A DNA stretch of 64,000 bases from Halobacillus sp. Nhm2S1. Its GTDB lineage: Bacteria > Bacillota > Bacilli > Bacillales > Halobacillaceae. The stretch's first letter is position 1, and every line of letters starts with the position of its first letter. The position numbers and the translations under genes are program-made. The DNA lies in contig NZ_JAIEZV010000002.1 of assembly GCF_019599545.1 (NCBI RefSeq), forward strand, positions 868,001 through 932,000, given 5' to 3'. The notes beneath the pieces are model-generated. The model was not told the origin of the DNA. It did no database searches and was given only the letters and a program-made list of their open reading frames with translations. Positions 8,126 to 15,981 of the stretch are shown here, piece by piece.

Positions 8126-8155
8126 TCCTCTGTGATGAACCAGAGGGTCTTTTTT
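8124..8155 (+). terminator. Terminator of the zinc-ribbon gene
   Basis: Stem GATCCTCTG / CAGAGGGTC, eight-base loop, then TTTTTT. The stop codon of the convergent permease gene lies in the T run. Confidence 0.88.
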
Positions 8156-9515
8156 ATGAGATCAACTCTTTCCGAATCGACCGTCCTTGCTTGAAAACGA
8201 CAAGGGGTACCCCGAGCAAAAATAAAGGATGGTACACTCCAGCTCCGAGTAAAATCAAACTCGCCACCCTTCTCCACTCTTCACGGTAGAAATTTTCCTT
8301 TTGGACCATCATCATACGTTCGTTTATCACTTGTGCAAGATCTACATAAACGAACAAGATGATTGCGATTAACTGCATCCCTATAGCAACAAACGATTCA
8401 CCAAGAATCAGTTGAATACTGAAAAAGGAAATGATAACAGGTGAGAAGCCAATATAGGCTAGTATCATATAGCTGGTTTTGCAGCTTTCCTCTTCAATCG
8501 GCATGGAGTGGAATACAGTCTCCACATCTGAAAAAAGCCCTCCAGCTACTTCATGATAAACAACAATAGCAATGGGCAGTGTTAACATTAACATCCAATC
8601 AACCCTCATCGGAATGACAAGAATAATTAAACAAACCGTTGGGATCGTTTTCCAGATTACATCGGCCGATTTTTGTAGATACCCGGTCCATATCCGACCA
8701 TAGAGATGCTGCACAGAATAATGACGGCCTTTCTTCTTTTTCCAAATCGACTGTGTAATCCCAAATCTTTTCGGCGGCTTAATATTCACCTCTGTGAAAT
8801 AACCGACCAACCACATATTCCACACACGCGCATCATTGATATCGATGATTCTCCCCCAGTCAACATCTCCCTTACGCATGAGAAACATTAAAATAACAAT
8901 AGATAATCCTAGGTAGAGGAGCAGAACAGGATAGTCAAGGAAAAACAAGCTGGAAAGGATGGCGCTAAATAAGACAACAGTCAACTTGTGAGTGGAAGGC
9001 AGCGAAAATAATTTCCATTGCAACCATAAAGATAAAGGATAACTAAGAAAAAGAAGCGATACCCAAAGAACGGCAGACTCCCATGACATTAAAACAAATG
9101 CAACCGGAAGGGGGATGACGATGATGATCAGAATTTGAAGGACGTACTTTTCTAAAAACAGATAGGTGACGAGTCGCTTTCTTGAGTGAGGCAAAAAACT
9201 AAGCTGAAGTTCTGAGGAAGTAAAACGAATGCCAGGATCTGTAAAGGAAGTGATCGCTGCACTAATGACTGCCAGAAAAGGTAGAAGCAAAGCGTAAGGA
9301 GCTATGATTCCTCCTCTTCCATCCAGGACTGTGATCAACTGTTGCAGCCAGTCATAACCGATGAATAAACAAAAAATAACGAACAGTCCACTATAAAAGA
9401 CCATAACGGGGTCAACAACCATATTGTATGTTTGTTGATAAAGATCGAACTTTTTCTTCCACCTTTTCTTTCTCAGCCACGTATAAACGGAATATGTCGT
9501 CCTAGGTTCCATCAT
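8154..9515 (-). CDS. ABC transporter permease, EcsB-like
   Basis: 453-residue membrane protein with about ten hydrophobic segments and long basic cytoplasmic loops (for example FGITQSIWKKKKGRHYSVQH). It begins inside the end of the ATPase gene (ATGA overlap, 9512-9515), so it is the membrane half of that transporter. Organisation and size resemble the EcsAB/YthPQ exporters of Bacillus, whose EcsB is somewhat shorter. The substrate is unknown; EcsAB affects secretion and intramembrane proteolysis in B. subtilis. Whether this is the true ecs locus or a paralogue cannot be told, since no hit (ecs neighbour) gene is present. Confidence 0.75.
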   Translation of the reverse strand: MMEPRTTYSVYTWLRKKRWKKKFDLYQQTYNMVVDPVMVFYSGLFVIFCLFIGYDWLQQLITVLDGRGGIIAPYALLLPFLAVISAAITSFTDPGIRFTSSELQLSFLPHSRKRLVTYLFLEKYVLQILIIIVIPLPVAFVLMSWESAVLWVSLLFLSYPLSLWLQWKLFSLPSTHKLTVVLFSAILSSLFFLDYPVLLLYLGLSIVILMFLMRKGDVDWGRIIDINDARVWNMWLVGYFTEVNIKPPKRFGITQSIWKKKKGRHYSVQHLYGRIWTGYLQKSADVIWKTIPTVCLIILVIPMRVDWMLMLTLPIAIVVYHEVAGGLFSDVETVFHSMPIEEESCKTSYMILAYIGFSPVIISFFSIQLILGESFVAIGMQLIAIILFVYVDLAQVINERMMMVQKENFYREEWRRVASLILLGAGVYHPLFLLGVPLVVFKQGRSIRKELIS

Positions 9516-10204
9516 GTCGACCTTCTTTCCAACTCGTGAAATTCCGACACGTCTCCTGAAGAAGAGACCTTCCCTTCTACAAGCATGACATAGCGGTCGG
9601 CAAGTTCAGACACCTTATCCAGTTGGTGGGTAGTCAATACAATACTCGCCCCTTCAGTTTTCTTCCTTACTAACTCTTCCTCGAGAAAGCGTCCCGCATA
9701 CACATCGAGACCCATGAAAGGCTCATCTATGAATAATACGGGCACATCAGGGAGCAGCGCACAAATCGTTTGAACTTTTTGCCTCATTCCTTTAGATAGC
9801 GCTTCCGGATATTCATCCAACTTTTCCTTCAATTCAAATCCTTCGGTATAGGTTTGTACACGGCTTATAAATAAGTCCTCGGGAACACCATAACTCTTTT
9901 GATAAAGTTTAAAGTGGTGATAGACCGTTAATTCGTTGAACAAAAGAGGTTCTTCCGGTATGTATGTAAAATGCCTTTTATACGCTTTGTAATGCTTGTC
10001 CTGGTCATGCCCGGCAATGGATAATGTTCCTCCGTTTTTTTCTCGCGAACCAATCATCGTTTTCATCAGTGTTGATTTTCCTGCGCCATTATGACCGACC
10101 AAAGCCATAATTTCATTTCTTTTCACATGAAAACTAATATCCTGCAAGATTCTTTCTTTTTGGATATCGACACTGCAATTGTTAACGTCTAACACCACTT
10201 CCAT
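9512..10204 (-). CDS. ABC transporter ATP-binding protein, EcsA-like
   Basis: 230-residue ATPase subunit. Walker A GHNGAGKST, Q-loop region in FTYIPEEPLLF, signature LSKGMRQKV, Walker B VLFIDEP and switch histidine in LTTHQLD. The start is the ATG at 10204, 8 nt after GGTGGAGG; an upstream in-frame start near 10261 has no ribosome site. It is coupled to the permease by a 4-bp overlap. EcsA and YthP of B. subtilis are the nearest family models. Confidence 0.85.
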   Translation of the reverse strand: MEVVLDVNNCSVDIQKERILQDISFHVKRNEIMALVGHNGAGKSTLMKTMIGSREKNGGTLSIAGHDQDKHYKAYKRHFTYIPEEPLLFNELTVYHHFKLYQKSYGVPEDLFISRVQTYTEGFELKEKLDEYPEALSKGMRQKVQTICALLPDVPVLFIDEPFMGLDVYAGRFLEEELVRKKTEGASIVLTTHQLDKVSELADRYVMLVEGKVSSSGDVSEFHELERRST

Positions 10205-10309
10205 GCCTACACCTCCACCTATTTTGATTTCTTTACGAGTATAAGCAGGAAATAGTTTCAATTTTCATCCAGGTGATTGTACTGATGTTGTTTTAAAAAA
10301 ATTAGTCAA

Positions 10310-10346
10310 TAAAAATAAGCCCTCTCCGCTTATACGAGGGGCTTAT
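10310..10346 (-). terminator. Terminator of the par cassette
   Basis: On the minus strand ATAAGCCCCTC, an 11-base loop, GAGGGCTTAT (one bulged C), then TTTTTATT. It lies directly after the parR-like stop and closes the parM-parR unit. Confidence 0.85.
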
Positions 10347-10348
10347 CA

Positions 10349-10945
10349 TCACTTATTCATTCTTGATAAAAAGTCACCAAGCAAGTCGTCGTCATCTTCT
10401 TCTTGGACGTCTTCTTCTCGTTGTTCCAGAAAATCAGCTTGGAGATTGTCTAGATCCAGATCATCCAAGTCATCATCCCCGTCTAGCTCAAGCGGGGTTT
10501 CCGGTAAAACAGCTTTCTCCTTCTCAGGCTCAACATCTGTTGGAACTTGCGCTTCCTCTGTAGCTGCCTCTTCTTGAAGGTATAGCGCATCATCAATATG
10601 ATAGGCATTGCTATTTAACGACGCAAGCAAAGTGGTTGCCCTCACAGGATCCATCATAAGCTGATAAAGGATGCTGCCGATGAGAGCTTCAGAGTGTTCG
10701 TGTTTAATCCAACTTTTTTGCTCTTTTGTAAGTGCTTTGGGGAGCGGGATCGTCACGGTCTCTTTATCTTTCGTAAAGGACTGGTTCACTCCATCAAGAA
10801 CGAACTGTGCGATCTTACTTGAGAAATTTCTACGTTCATGCTCTTTCAACTGGGACAGCTGTTTCAACAAATGATCCGGTGTGTCCGAGGGGACCCGGAA
10901 CGTAATGGACTGGCCCCTCTCCACACTTTTTCTAGAAGAACTCAT
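10349..10945 (-). CDS. ParR-like adaptor of an actin-type partition system
   Basis: 198 residues. The N-terminus (about 10-50) looks like a ribbon-helix-helix: a short strand QSITFRVPS, then two helices (DHLLKQLSQLKEH, NFSSKIAQFVLDGV). A linker follows, then an extremely acidic tail (about 150-190, runs of D and E) ending in DDLLGDFLSRMNK, an amphipathic end peptide. In ParR proteins the N-terminal RHH binds parC repeats and the C-terminal peptide grips the ParM filament end, so the layout fits. It starts 10 nt after the parM stop (AAGGTG as ribosome site) and shares its transcript. Function is inferred from the operon position and architecture, not from close sequence recognition. Confidence 0.72.
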   Translation of the reverse strand: MSSSRKSVERGQSITFRVPSDTPDHLLKQLSQLKEHERRNFSSKIAQFVLDGVNQSFTKDKETVTIPLPKALTKEQKSWIKHEHSEALIGSILYQLMMDPVRATTLLASLNSNAYHIDDALYLQEEAATEEAQVPTDVEPEKEKAVLPETPLELDGDDDLDDLDLDNLQADFLEQREEDVQEEDDDDLLGDFLSRMNK

Positions 10946-10954
10946 TTAATCACC

Positions 10955-12142
10955 TTATTTAGAAGATCCGGCTTTTTGTTCTACTTTTTTATTGGACTTG
11001 TCTTCTAACTTTGAGTTCTTGCGGATATAGTCAGAAATAAGTTTGTAATAAGCATTGGCCATCATCCAGATGCTCTCATTCTCATCTTCAAAAAATTCAA
11101 TGTTAAAGCCATCCAGTTTGTTGTTCAATGTCTTAATATAGTCCTTCAAGACAGCTGAACCGCCACCTACGAAGTAACAGATTTCAGACTGGGAATTCTT
11201 CTGCCATACGTTTCTCAAATAACGATATTGTTTCTTGGCTAGTTCAAGTAAAATGCGGTCCGTAATGTCGTGCACATTTGTACGGCTTCCTCGAACCATA
11301 ATGTGATGACGATCATTTTTACGCGTGATGATATCGACGACGTCACGACGGCTGTCTAGTTCAACCCCATGCTTCGTAAGGATCTCGTCACGGATCATCT
11401 CCAATGATTCTGACACTCCCAAGTTGAAGCCCTGAGCTTTGTCATCATCCACGTTTCGGTTTCTAATCACGGCGATATCCGTAGAAAGACCACCGATATC
11501 TTGGATCAGGATTTGTTTATCGACTAACTCTTTATTAATAATGTTCAAATCATTATCCATGACAAGGTTTACATAAGCAGCAAATCCTTCTGGATAAACT
11601 TTAACCTCATCAAACTTGATGTTCACTTTCATACCTTGATATTTCGGTGTGACTAAAAATTCAACCTGGTGTACAGAACCAAGAAGTTGGGAGCGGTAGC
11701 CCACATCCTTGCCTTCTTTTACTTCACGTAAAGGTAAACCTGTACCAAGTGTATAGTTTGCTTCAATCACATTGTTTTTTGCTGATTGCGCATCTTTTCC
11801 AGTAACAGCATCCATAGCAAGAGATGCAAACAGCATAATCAATGTTTGATCTTCTTCTGATTTATAACTTCCAGGATCCAACTCCGCAGAGTTTGTCGTT
11901 TTCGTAGCTAAATTCCCTACACGATAGATAGCATTGTTCTCCCGTAAAGCAGGGGAATGCACTCGAATATGTAGATTATCGAGTGGATCCTTATCATCTA
12001 AGTCTTCAATCCCAATAACTGGACGGTCCTCAAGGTCTCTAGCGACCACGTTAGGAATATATAGAGAAGATTCCAATTTTCCAAAGTTCGCCTTCACGGC
12101 ATCGTTACCAACATCAACAGCTGCAATTCTAGAGTTCGTCAT
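10955..12142 (-). CDS. parM: ParM/StbA-family actin-like partition ATPase
   Basis: 395-residue actin-fold filament protein. Phosphate loop 1 is DVGNDAVKANFG (residues 10-21), phosphate loop 2 DIGGLSTDIAV (about 215-225) and the adenosine motif VGGGSAVL (about 325-332). This is the ParM/Alp set, not MreB, FtsA or DnaK, and it has no C-terminal chaperone domain. The start is ATG 12142, with AAAGGAG 9 nt upstream. The lysine-rich C-terminal tail (about 375-395) is longer than usual. Upstream are a promoter (TTGACT-N17-TAGATT) and eight 20-bp repeats; downstream is a parR-like gene. ParM homologues normally segregate plasmids; here the neighbours are chromosomal. Confidence is high for the family, lower for the cellular job. 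Confidence 0.85.
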   Translation of the reverse strand: MTNSRIAAVDVGNDAVKANFGKLESSLYIPNVVARDLEDRPVIGIEDLDDKDPLDNLHIRVHSPALRENNAIYRVGNLATKTTNSAELDPGSYKSEEDQTLIMLFASLAMDAVTGKDAQSAKNNVIEANYTLGTGLPLREVKEGKDVGYRSQLLGSVHQVEFLVTPKYQGMKVNIKFDEVKVYPEGFAAYVNLVMDNDLNIINKELVDKQILIQDIGGLSTDIAVIRNRNVDDDKAQGFNLGVSESLEMIRDEILTKHGVELDSRRDVVDIITRKNDRHHIMVRGSRTNVHDITDRILLELAKKQYRYLRNVWQKNSQSEICYFVGGGSAVLKDYIKTLNNKLDGFNIEFFEDENESIWMMANAYYKLISDYIRKNSKLEDKSNKKVEQKAGSSK

Positions 12143-12190
12143 TACACAGCTCTCCTTTTCTTTTGCTAGATTTGACCTCACCTTCCTTTA

Positions 12191-12219
12191 AATCTATTAA
12201 ACAATCAGAAAATAGTCAA
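12191..12219 (-). promoter_or_regulatory. Probable parM promoter
   Basis: Minus strand TTGACT (12219-12214), 17-bp spacer, TAGATT (12196-12191), about 50 bp before the parM ATG and directly beside the iteron array. ParR bound at the array could repress it, as in plasmid par loci. Confidence 0.6.
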
Positions 12220-12243
12220 TGCGCCTTTTTACGTGTTCATAAT

Positions 12244-12412
12244 TGTGTACTTGTTTACAATATTGTGTTCATGTATACAAATATGTACACAAGTCTATAT
12301 AGCAGCATGTGTACTTGTTTGCATACATGTATACGTAATTGCAAACACAATGAAAACACTTTTGCACACATGTATTCAATTTTGTACACTTGCATTCAAA
12401 AATGTACACATC
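12244..12412. repeat. Iteron array, probable parC centromere
   Basis: Imperfect direct repeats beginning at 12244, 12264, 12284, 12308, 12328, 12363, 12383 and 12403. Steps are exactly 20 bp within three groups, with phase breaks of 24 and 35 bp between them. The first unit is TGTGTACTTGTTTACAATAT; others vary as TGTGTTCATGTATACAAATA or TGTACACTTGCATTCAAAAA. The common core is TGTRYAC, then a second TGYATWCA-like half 10 bp later, so identical faces of the helix are presented every two turns. It lies between parM and the ispA terminator and no protein is encoded here. Confidence 0.82.
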
Positions 12413-12501
12413 AGATATTTTTCCAATGTTTTACTATTATCGACACAAAATCACGGTCTTAGTTTCAACCGTATTTTCTAAATGGCGGACTTTGTTTAAA
12501 C

Positions 12502-12528
12502 AAAAAAAGAGAGGTATAATACCTCTCT
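12502..12528 (-). terminator. ispA terminator
   Basis: Perfect nine-base stem AGAGAGGTA / TACCTCTCT with a three-base loop; on the minus strand it is followed by TTTTTTT. Confidence 0.93.
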
Positions 12529-12542
12529 GATAAAAAGAATAG

Positions 12543-13505
12543 TTATGTGATGTAAGTACTGAATAATTCTTCTAATTTCTTTGTCAATGCCAAGGTCATA
12601 AGCCCATTTCCTTCAGCTGTTTTAGAATGACCTAACGGAGTTGTCCGCTTAATAAGTTGTGAAAACACTTCAGATTCGGACATTCTCCTCTGAAACTGAG
12701 ACTCTACTAAAGGAATGATTAATGCAAGACCACCGGAAACATGTGGAGTTGCCATAGAAGTGCCTGATAAGCGAGCATATTTACCTTCGAGATAGGTGGA
12801 GAGGACATTCACCCCAGGGGCAACAAGATCAATTTGGTCATTCGTGTTCGTAAAGGTGGCCAACCGTCGACTCTCATCCACTGCCCCTACTTGGATGACT
12901 TCATTATAAGCTCCGGGATAAGCATATTCCATCGTATCTTCCCGTCCATCGCCTTCATTCCCAGCAGCACATACTACAGATACTCCTTCAGAGATAGCCT
13001 TTATGATGGATTGTTTTAATGCTGGTGTGTCATCCGGTCCTCCAAGAGACATGGATATCACTCGAACACGCTCATTGTTCTCCCCTCTCCATTGAACCGC
13101 ATAATCAATAGCGTCTGTAATCCACTGATACTGCCCACTCCCCTCCTCTGAGAGCACCTTAAGAATAAGGAGTTTCGCTTGAGGTGCAACACCGACGACA
13201 CCTTCTCCGTCTTCCTTAGCCGCTATGGTACCTGCTACATGAGTCCCGTGTCCGTTATTATCCTGATAATTTTCTGGATCCCCATTATAATCGTCGGTAA
13301 AGTTTCGTCCTCCTATAATCTGCCCTTGTAAGTCTGGATGATCACTCTGACAACCTGTATCAATAACAGCTATAACACTGCTTTCTCCTTGGCGTGTCTC
13401 ATCCCATAAACTTTGAGCCTCCACCATATGCACACCTTTAGGGACTTCATTCGTCGTATCCAAAATTGCATCCATTCGGTAAGGGATTAATTTCATTCGA
13501 TTCAT
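12543..13505 (-). CDS. ispA: Intracellular subtilisin-like serine protease
   Basis: 320-residue S8 protease without a signal peptide. Catalytic triad: Asp in VIAVIDTGC, His in NGHGTHVAGT, Ser in LSGTSMATPH; oxyanion Asn in AAGNEGDG. The N-terminal LIPY motif (residues about 5-8) is the hallmark of intracellular subtilisins, where the short pro-segment blocks the active site until removed. Sequence runs such as GGRNFTDDYNG and GSGQYQWI match the B. subtilis IspA pattern. AAGGAGG precedes two tandem ATGs; the second (13505) has the better 6-nt spacing. Cytoplasmic protein turnover in stationary phase is the known family role. Confidence 0.93.
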   Translation of the reverse strand: MNRMKLIPYRMDAILDTTNEVPKGVHMVEAQSLWDETRQGESSVIAVIDTGCQSDHPDLQGQIIGGRNFTDDYNGDPENYQDNNGHGTHVAGTIAAKEDGEGVVGVAPQAKLLILKVLSEEGSGQYQWITDAIDYAVQWRGENNERVRVISMSLGGPDDTPALKQSIIKAISEGVSVVCAAGNEGDGREDTMEYAYPGAYNEVIQVGAVDESRRLATFTNTNDQIDLVAPGVNVLSTYLEGKYARLSGTSMATPHVSGGLALIIPLVESQFQRRMSESEVFSQLIKRTTPLGHSKTAEGNGLMTLALTKKLEELFSTYIT

Positions 13506-13580
13506 CATCTTCCTCCTTCATTTATAAACTGCAAACTGGAAGACTGGTCATGAAGAATGATCTTCCTTAAGTATAACACC

Positions 13581-13597
13581 GAACGTATGTTACGTTC
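13581..13597. promoter_or_regulatory. Inverted repeat in the ispA promoter region
   Basis: GAACGTA-TGT-TACGTTC, a perfect 7-bp inverted repeat just upstream of a minus-strand TATACT hexamer (13575-13570) that could be the ispA -10. It is placed like an operator; the cognate regulator is unknown. Confidence 0.45.
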
Positions 13598-13669
13598 ACA
13601 ATATAAGGAAAAAGAGGACTTATATACGATACACTGTATGATATATTGACTAAACATTCTTAAATGCGC

Positions 13670-13697
13670 TTGTTATATAACATATATAAGGTATAAT
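13670..13697 (+). promoter_or_regulatory. Promoter with palindromic spacer, zinc-ribbon gene
   Basis: TTGTTA (13670-13675), 16-bp spacer, TATAAT (13692-13697). A perfect 12-bp palindrome TGTTATATAACA (13671-13682) overlaps the -35 and spacer. The imperfect ATATACGATACA-C-TGTATGATATAT lies just upstream at about 13622-13646. Both look like repressor or activator sites. Confidence 0.6.
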
Positions 13698-13707
13698 AGA
13701 CATCAAT

Positions 13708-13736
13708 GTTCTTTATAAAGAACATTTTTTTAATGG
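13708..13736 (+). terminator. Leader hairpin with T run before the zinc-ribbon gene
   Basis: AATGTTCTTTATAAAGAACATT is self-complementary (22 bp) and is followed by seven T, ending just before the ribosome site of the gene at 13752. It starts only a few bases after the predicted transcription start, so it would act as an attenuator or a 5' stabiliser. Confidence 0.55.
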
Positions 13737-13751
13737 GAGGAGGGGCTTTGC

Positions 13752-13940
13752 TTGATAATGAAATTTTGTGCACGCTGCCAGAGAGCATCCTACAGTAGTA
13801 GTAATACCGGGGGCTGGAGTTGTCCTATTTGCAACGAAAACCTCACTCATTCAGCACCTATTCCCATAAAAGCGAAAGAGCTTCATACACCGAAAAACAG
13901 AGTGATTCAAGCTTATACCAAAAACAAGGCAGCTTTATAA
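13752..13940 (+). CDS. Small zinc-ribbon protein, unknown function
   Basis: 62 residues: CARC near the N-terminus and CPIC about 20 residues later form a compact rubredoxin-like zinc ribbon. The rest is basic and polar (IPIKAKELHTPKNR). The start is uncertain: TTG at 13752 is 6 nt after GGAGGAGGGG, while the ATG at 13758 is 12 nt away; the products differ by two residues. A regulated-looking promoter and a leader hairpin precede it. No known family is recognised. Confidence 0.7.
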   Translation: MIMKFCARCQRASYSSSNTGGWSCPICNENLTHSAPIPIKAKELHTPKNRVIQAYTKNKAAL

Positions 13941-13979
13941 ATGATTCTACGATACCCTCAATTGAAGCACTGTATGTCT

Positions 13980-14123
13980 TTACGATTTATTAATTCTTTC
14001 CAGAAGAATAACTGTTGATGCATAGCTTCCGTAGTTTCCATAGTTATACACATGTGAATAACTTATAGGAAGAGCACGGCCAACTTCCTCATTGATAGAA
14101 CTTCCACAGAGCCTGAGATCCAT
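13980..14123 (-). CDS. 47-codon ORF, doubtful or remnant
   Basis: ATG 14123 to TAA 13980. The product contains VGRALPISYSHVYNYGNYGS and ends in a plausible helix (TVILLERINKS). Its composition looks more protein-like than the surrounding frames, but the ribosome site is poor (GGGAAATCAG) and a stop codon lies six codons upstream. It may be the tail of a decayed gene. Confidence 0.25.
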   Translation of the reverse strand: MDLRLCGSSINEEVGRALPISYSHVYNYGNYGSYASTVILLERINKS

Positions 14124-14514
14124 CTGATTTCCCAGGTCTTTAAATGGGGACTAAAAAAGCAATGTTCTTCTAGGGTGAAGTGATGAACATGAACATTTGA
14201 CCTTGCGGGCAAAGCAAGTAAAGCACTAGCCCCTTAAAGGGTTTCAGAGAGGATATTACTGGATTGGGAAAGGGTCTCACATTGTCCTGACATCCCCTAA
14301 GTAATCCTTATGAAGGGACCCCCATTAAACCTTTCTGGTGAGTCCTGTTAATATGAGTGTGTTACAGAAGTACGATTCTATCCCATAGTTATCCAAGACC
14401 AAATCAAGCGCATCAATCATACATATAAGACCAAAATAAGTTAGCCGCCTTTAGATGCTCCCATCTCCATACTTACTAAAAGGAGTGAACATCTAATACA
14501 TGGATAAACAAAAC

Positions 14515-14557
14515 GAAAAACCGATGGAAAATCTTTATGATTTCCCATCGGTTTTTA
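14515..14557 (-). terminator. Terminator of the M23 peptidase gene
   Basis: AAAAACCGATGGaAAATC paired with GATTTcCCATCGGTTTTT and T/A-rich on both sides, so it can work in both directions. Confidence 0.88.
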
Positions 14558-14572
14558 TATAAGATTATGCTT

Positions 14573-15928
14573 TTATGGCAAGTATTTGCGTGGGTTAACA
14601 GAATTAGAACGCGCTCCGTTCCAGCTTCCTTCATGAATCTCAAAGTGAAGGTGCTGACCTGTTGAATCTCCGGTGCTTCCCATATTTCCAAGGAATTGAC
14701 CTCTAGATACGGATTGTCCTGCCGATACAGCAGGTGTGCTTCTCATGTGAGCATATACCGTTGTGAACGTTTGTCCGTTCATACGGTGGGAAATCATAAC
14801 TACATTCCCGTAGCTTGATGAGTAATTTGCACGGATGACAGTACCGTCTGCGGCAGCACGAATTGGAATTGTTCCTCCGCCAGCTAAATCGATACCTGAG
14901 TGCAATCTTGGTGTTCCATAAATCGGATGGATTCGGTTACGATCAAACTCAGATGTAACAGCTGCATTGGCCGGCCAGCTGAAGAGCGCTCCACTACTGG
15001 AAGAGGAGGATGAATTGGAGCTGCTTGAGCTTGAGCTTGAGTTTGAGCTGGAGCTGGAATTATTGTTGCTTGTATTTGAAGTACTTGCTTTCTTTTCAGC
15101 TGCTGCTTTTTCAGCGGCCGCTTTTTCAGCTGCTCTCTTCCTAGCTTCTTCTTCTGCTTTACGCTGTCTTTCGCGCTCGATTTCCTTCTGGATTGCAGCT
15201 TCCTGCGCAGCAAGAGTATCCTGCTCTTCCTCAATATCCATCACATGGTTATGAGCAAGTTCTTCATCACGTTCTAGACTTTCCATAAGTTCGTTTTTCT
15301 CTTGTTTCTTCTGGTCGAGTTCTTGTTTCAAAGCTTCTAATTCCTGAAGCTTTTCCTCAAGGGATGCCAGTTCGTCTTCAACTTGTGCTTTTTTCTTTTC
15401 TACTTCTTCTTTATCTGCTTTATGCTGCTCTAAAATTTCTTTATCCTGAGTAGCAATCGTATTCAGACTCATGACACGCTCTAAAAAGTTACCGAAACTT
15501 TCAGCGCCCATTAAAACGTCCAGATAATCAATGGCTCCACCGTTTTGGTGCATGGATTTTACGCGTTCCTTTAAAAGCTCATCACGCTCAGCAATCCTTT
15601 TTTCAAGTTCCGCAATTTCTGCTTTTAACTGATCGATATTTTCTCTGGTTTTCGCAATTTCATTTTCTTTCGTTTCAATCTTGTTCATCGCTTCCATCAC
15701 TTGTTTGTCCAACTGAGCAATTTCTGCGTTTACCTCTTCTTGTCGCTGTTGTAGTTTATCAATTTCTTCCTGCTTTTCTTGCTTTTCTTTTTCTATTTCA
15801 GACTGCTTGGCACGGTTCTCCTCTAATTTCTCCTGGTTAGTTTCTGCGTTAACTGTATTAGAGTAGAGTGGAAAACCGGATAGAATAAGACTGACGGTCA
15901 GAGCGGCTGTTAAAAATCTCAACTTCAA
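14573..15928 (-). CDS. M23 peptidoglycan endopeptidase with coiled coil (EnvC-like, FtsEX partner)
   Basis: 451-residue secreted cell-wall hydrolase. A signal peptide (residues 1-28, ending in VNA) is followed by a very long charged coiled coil (about 30-265) and an alanine/lysine-rich stretch. Then comes a low-complexity Ser/Asn linker (about 290-320) and a C-terminal LytM/M23 domain. Zn ligands fit: HSGIDLAG for the first His and Asp, YAHMRS and GQHLHFEIH for the others. The order FtsX then coiled-coil M23 hydrolase is the arrangement in which FtsEX controls an EnvC or PcsB-like hydrolase at the septum. It follows ftsX by 53 bp and has its own terminator. Activation by FtsX is inferred from synteny. 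Confidence 0.9.
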   Translation of the reverse strand: MKLRFLTAALTVSLILSGFPLYSNTVNAETNQEKLEENRAKQSEIEKEKQEKQEEIDKLQQRQEEVNAEIAQLDKQVMEAMNKIETKENEIAKTRENIDQLKAEIAELEKRIAERDELLKERVKSMHQNGGAIDYLDVLMGAESFGNFLERVMSLNTIATQDKEILEQHKADKEEVEKKKAQVEDELASLEEKLQELEALKQELDQKKQEKNELMESLERDEELAHNHVMDIEEEQDTLAAQEAAIQKEIERERQRKAEEEARKRAAEKAAAEKAAAEKKASTSNTSNNNSSSSSNSSSSSSSSNSSSSSSSGALFSWPANAAVTSEFDRNRIHPIYGTPRLHSGIDLAGGGTIPIRAAADGTVIRANYSSSYGNVVMISHRMNGQTFTTVYAHMRSTPAVSAGQSVSRGQFLGNMGSTGDSTGQHLHFEIHEGSWNGARSNSVNPRKYLP

Positions 15929-15981
15929 ACTTTCTTCCTCCCCCGAATCCTTACCTTTTTATTTTTGGTAGTTCAATAGAT

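Larger units (their letters stand above)
13941..14572. other. Gene-poor stretch of about 630 bp
   Basis: No convincing gene on either strand. It holds a 47-codon minus-strand ORF (13980-14123), a head-to-head pair of DnaA-box-like 9-mers (14044-14061) and, at the right edge, the terminator of the M23 peptidase gene. None of the dispersed repeat family is here. It could be decayed coding sequence or an unrecognised RNA. Confidence 0.5.

Noticed and set aside
12244-12412. Regular repeats read as a CRISPR array
   Set aside because: Units are 20 bp without unique spacers of constant size, and no cas genes are near; an iteron array fits better.
12163-12481. Plus-strand ORFs of 82-99 codons across the iteron region
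   Set aside because: Low-complexity C/T/Y/I composition created by the TGTACA repeats, and no ribosome site.
13736-13790. Alternative frame beginning TTG at 13748
   Set aside because: Stops after 16 codons and loses both CxxC pairs; the 13752/13758 frame is preferred.
14044-14061. TTATACACATGTGAATAA, two DnaA-box-like 9-mers head to head
   Set aside because: Each has one mismatch to TTATCCACA, there is only one pair, and no dnaA, dnaN or A/T-rich unwinding element is near; not an origin.
14884-15254. Long ORFs on both strands inside the M23 peptidase gene
   Set aside because: By-products of its low-complexity Ser/Asn linker and Ala/Lys coiled coil; the minus-strand frame with signal peptide and M23 motifs is the real one.
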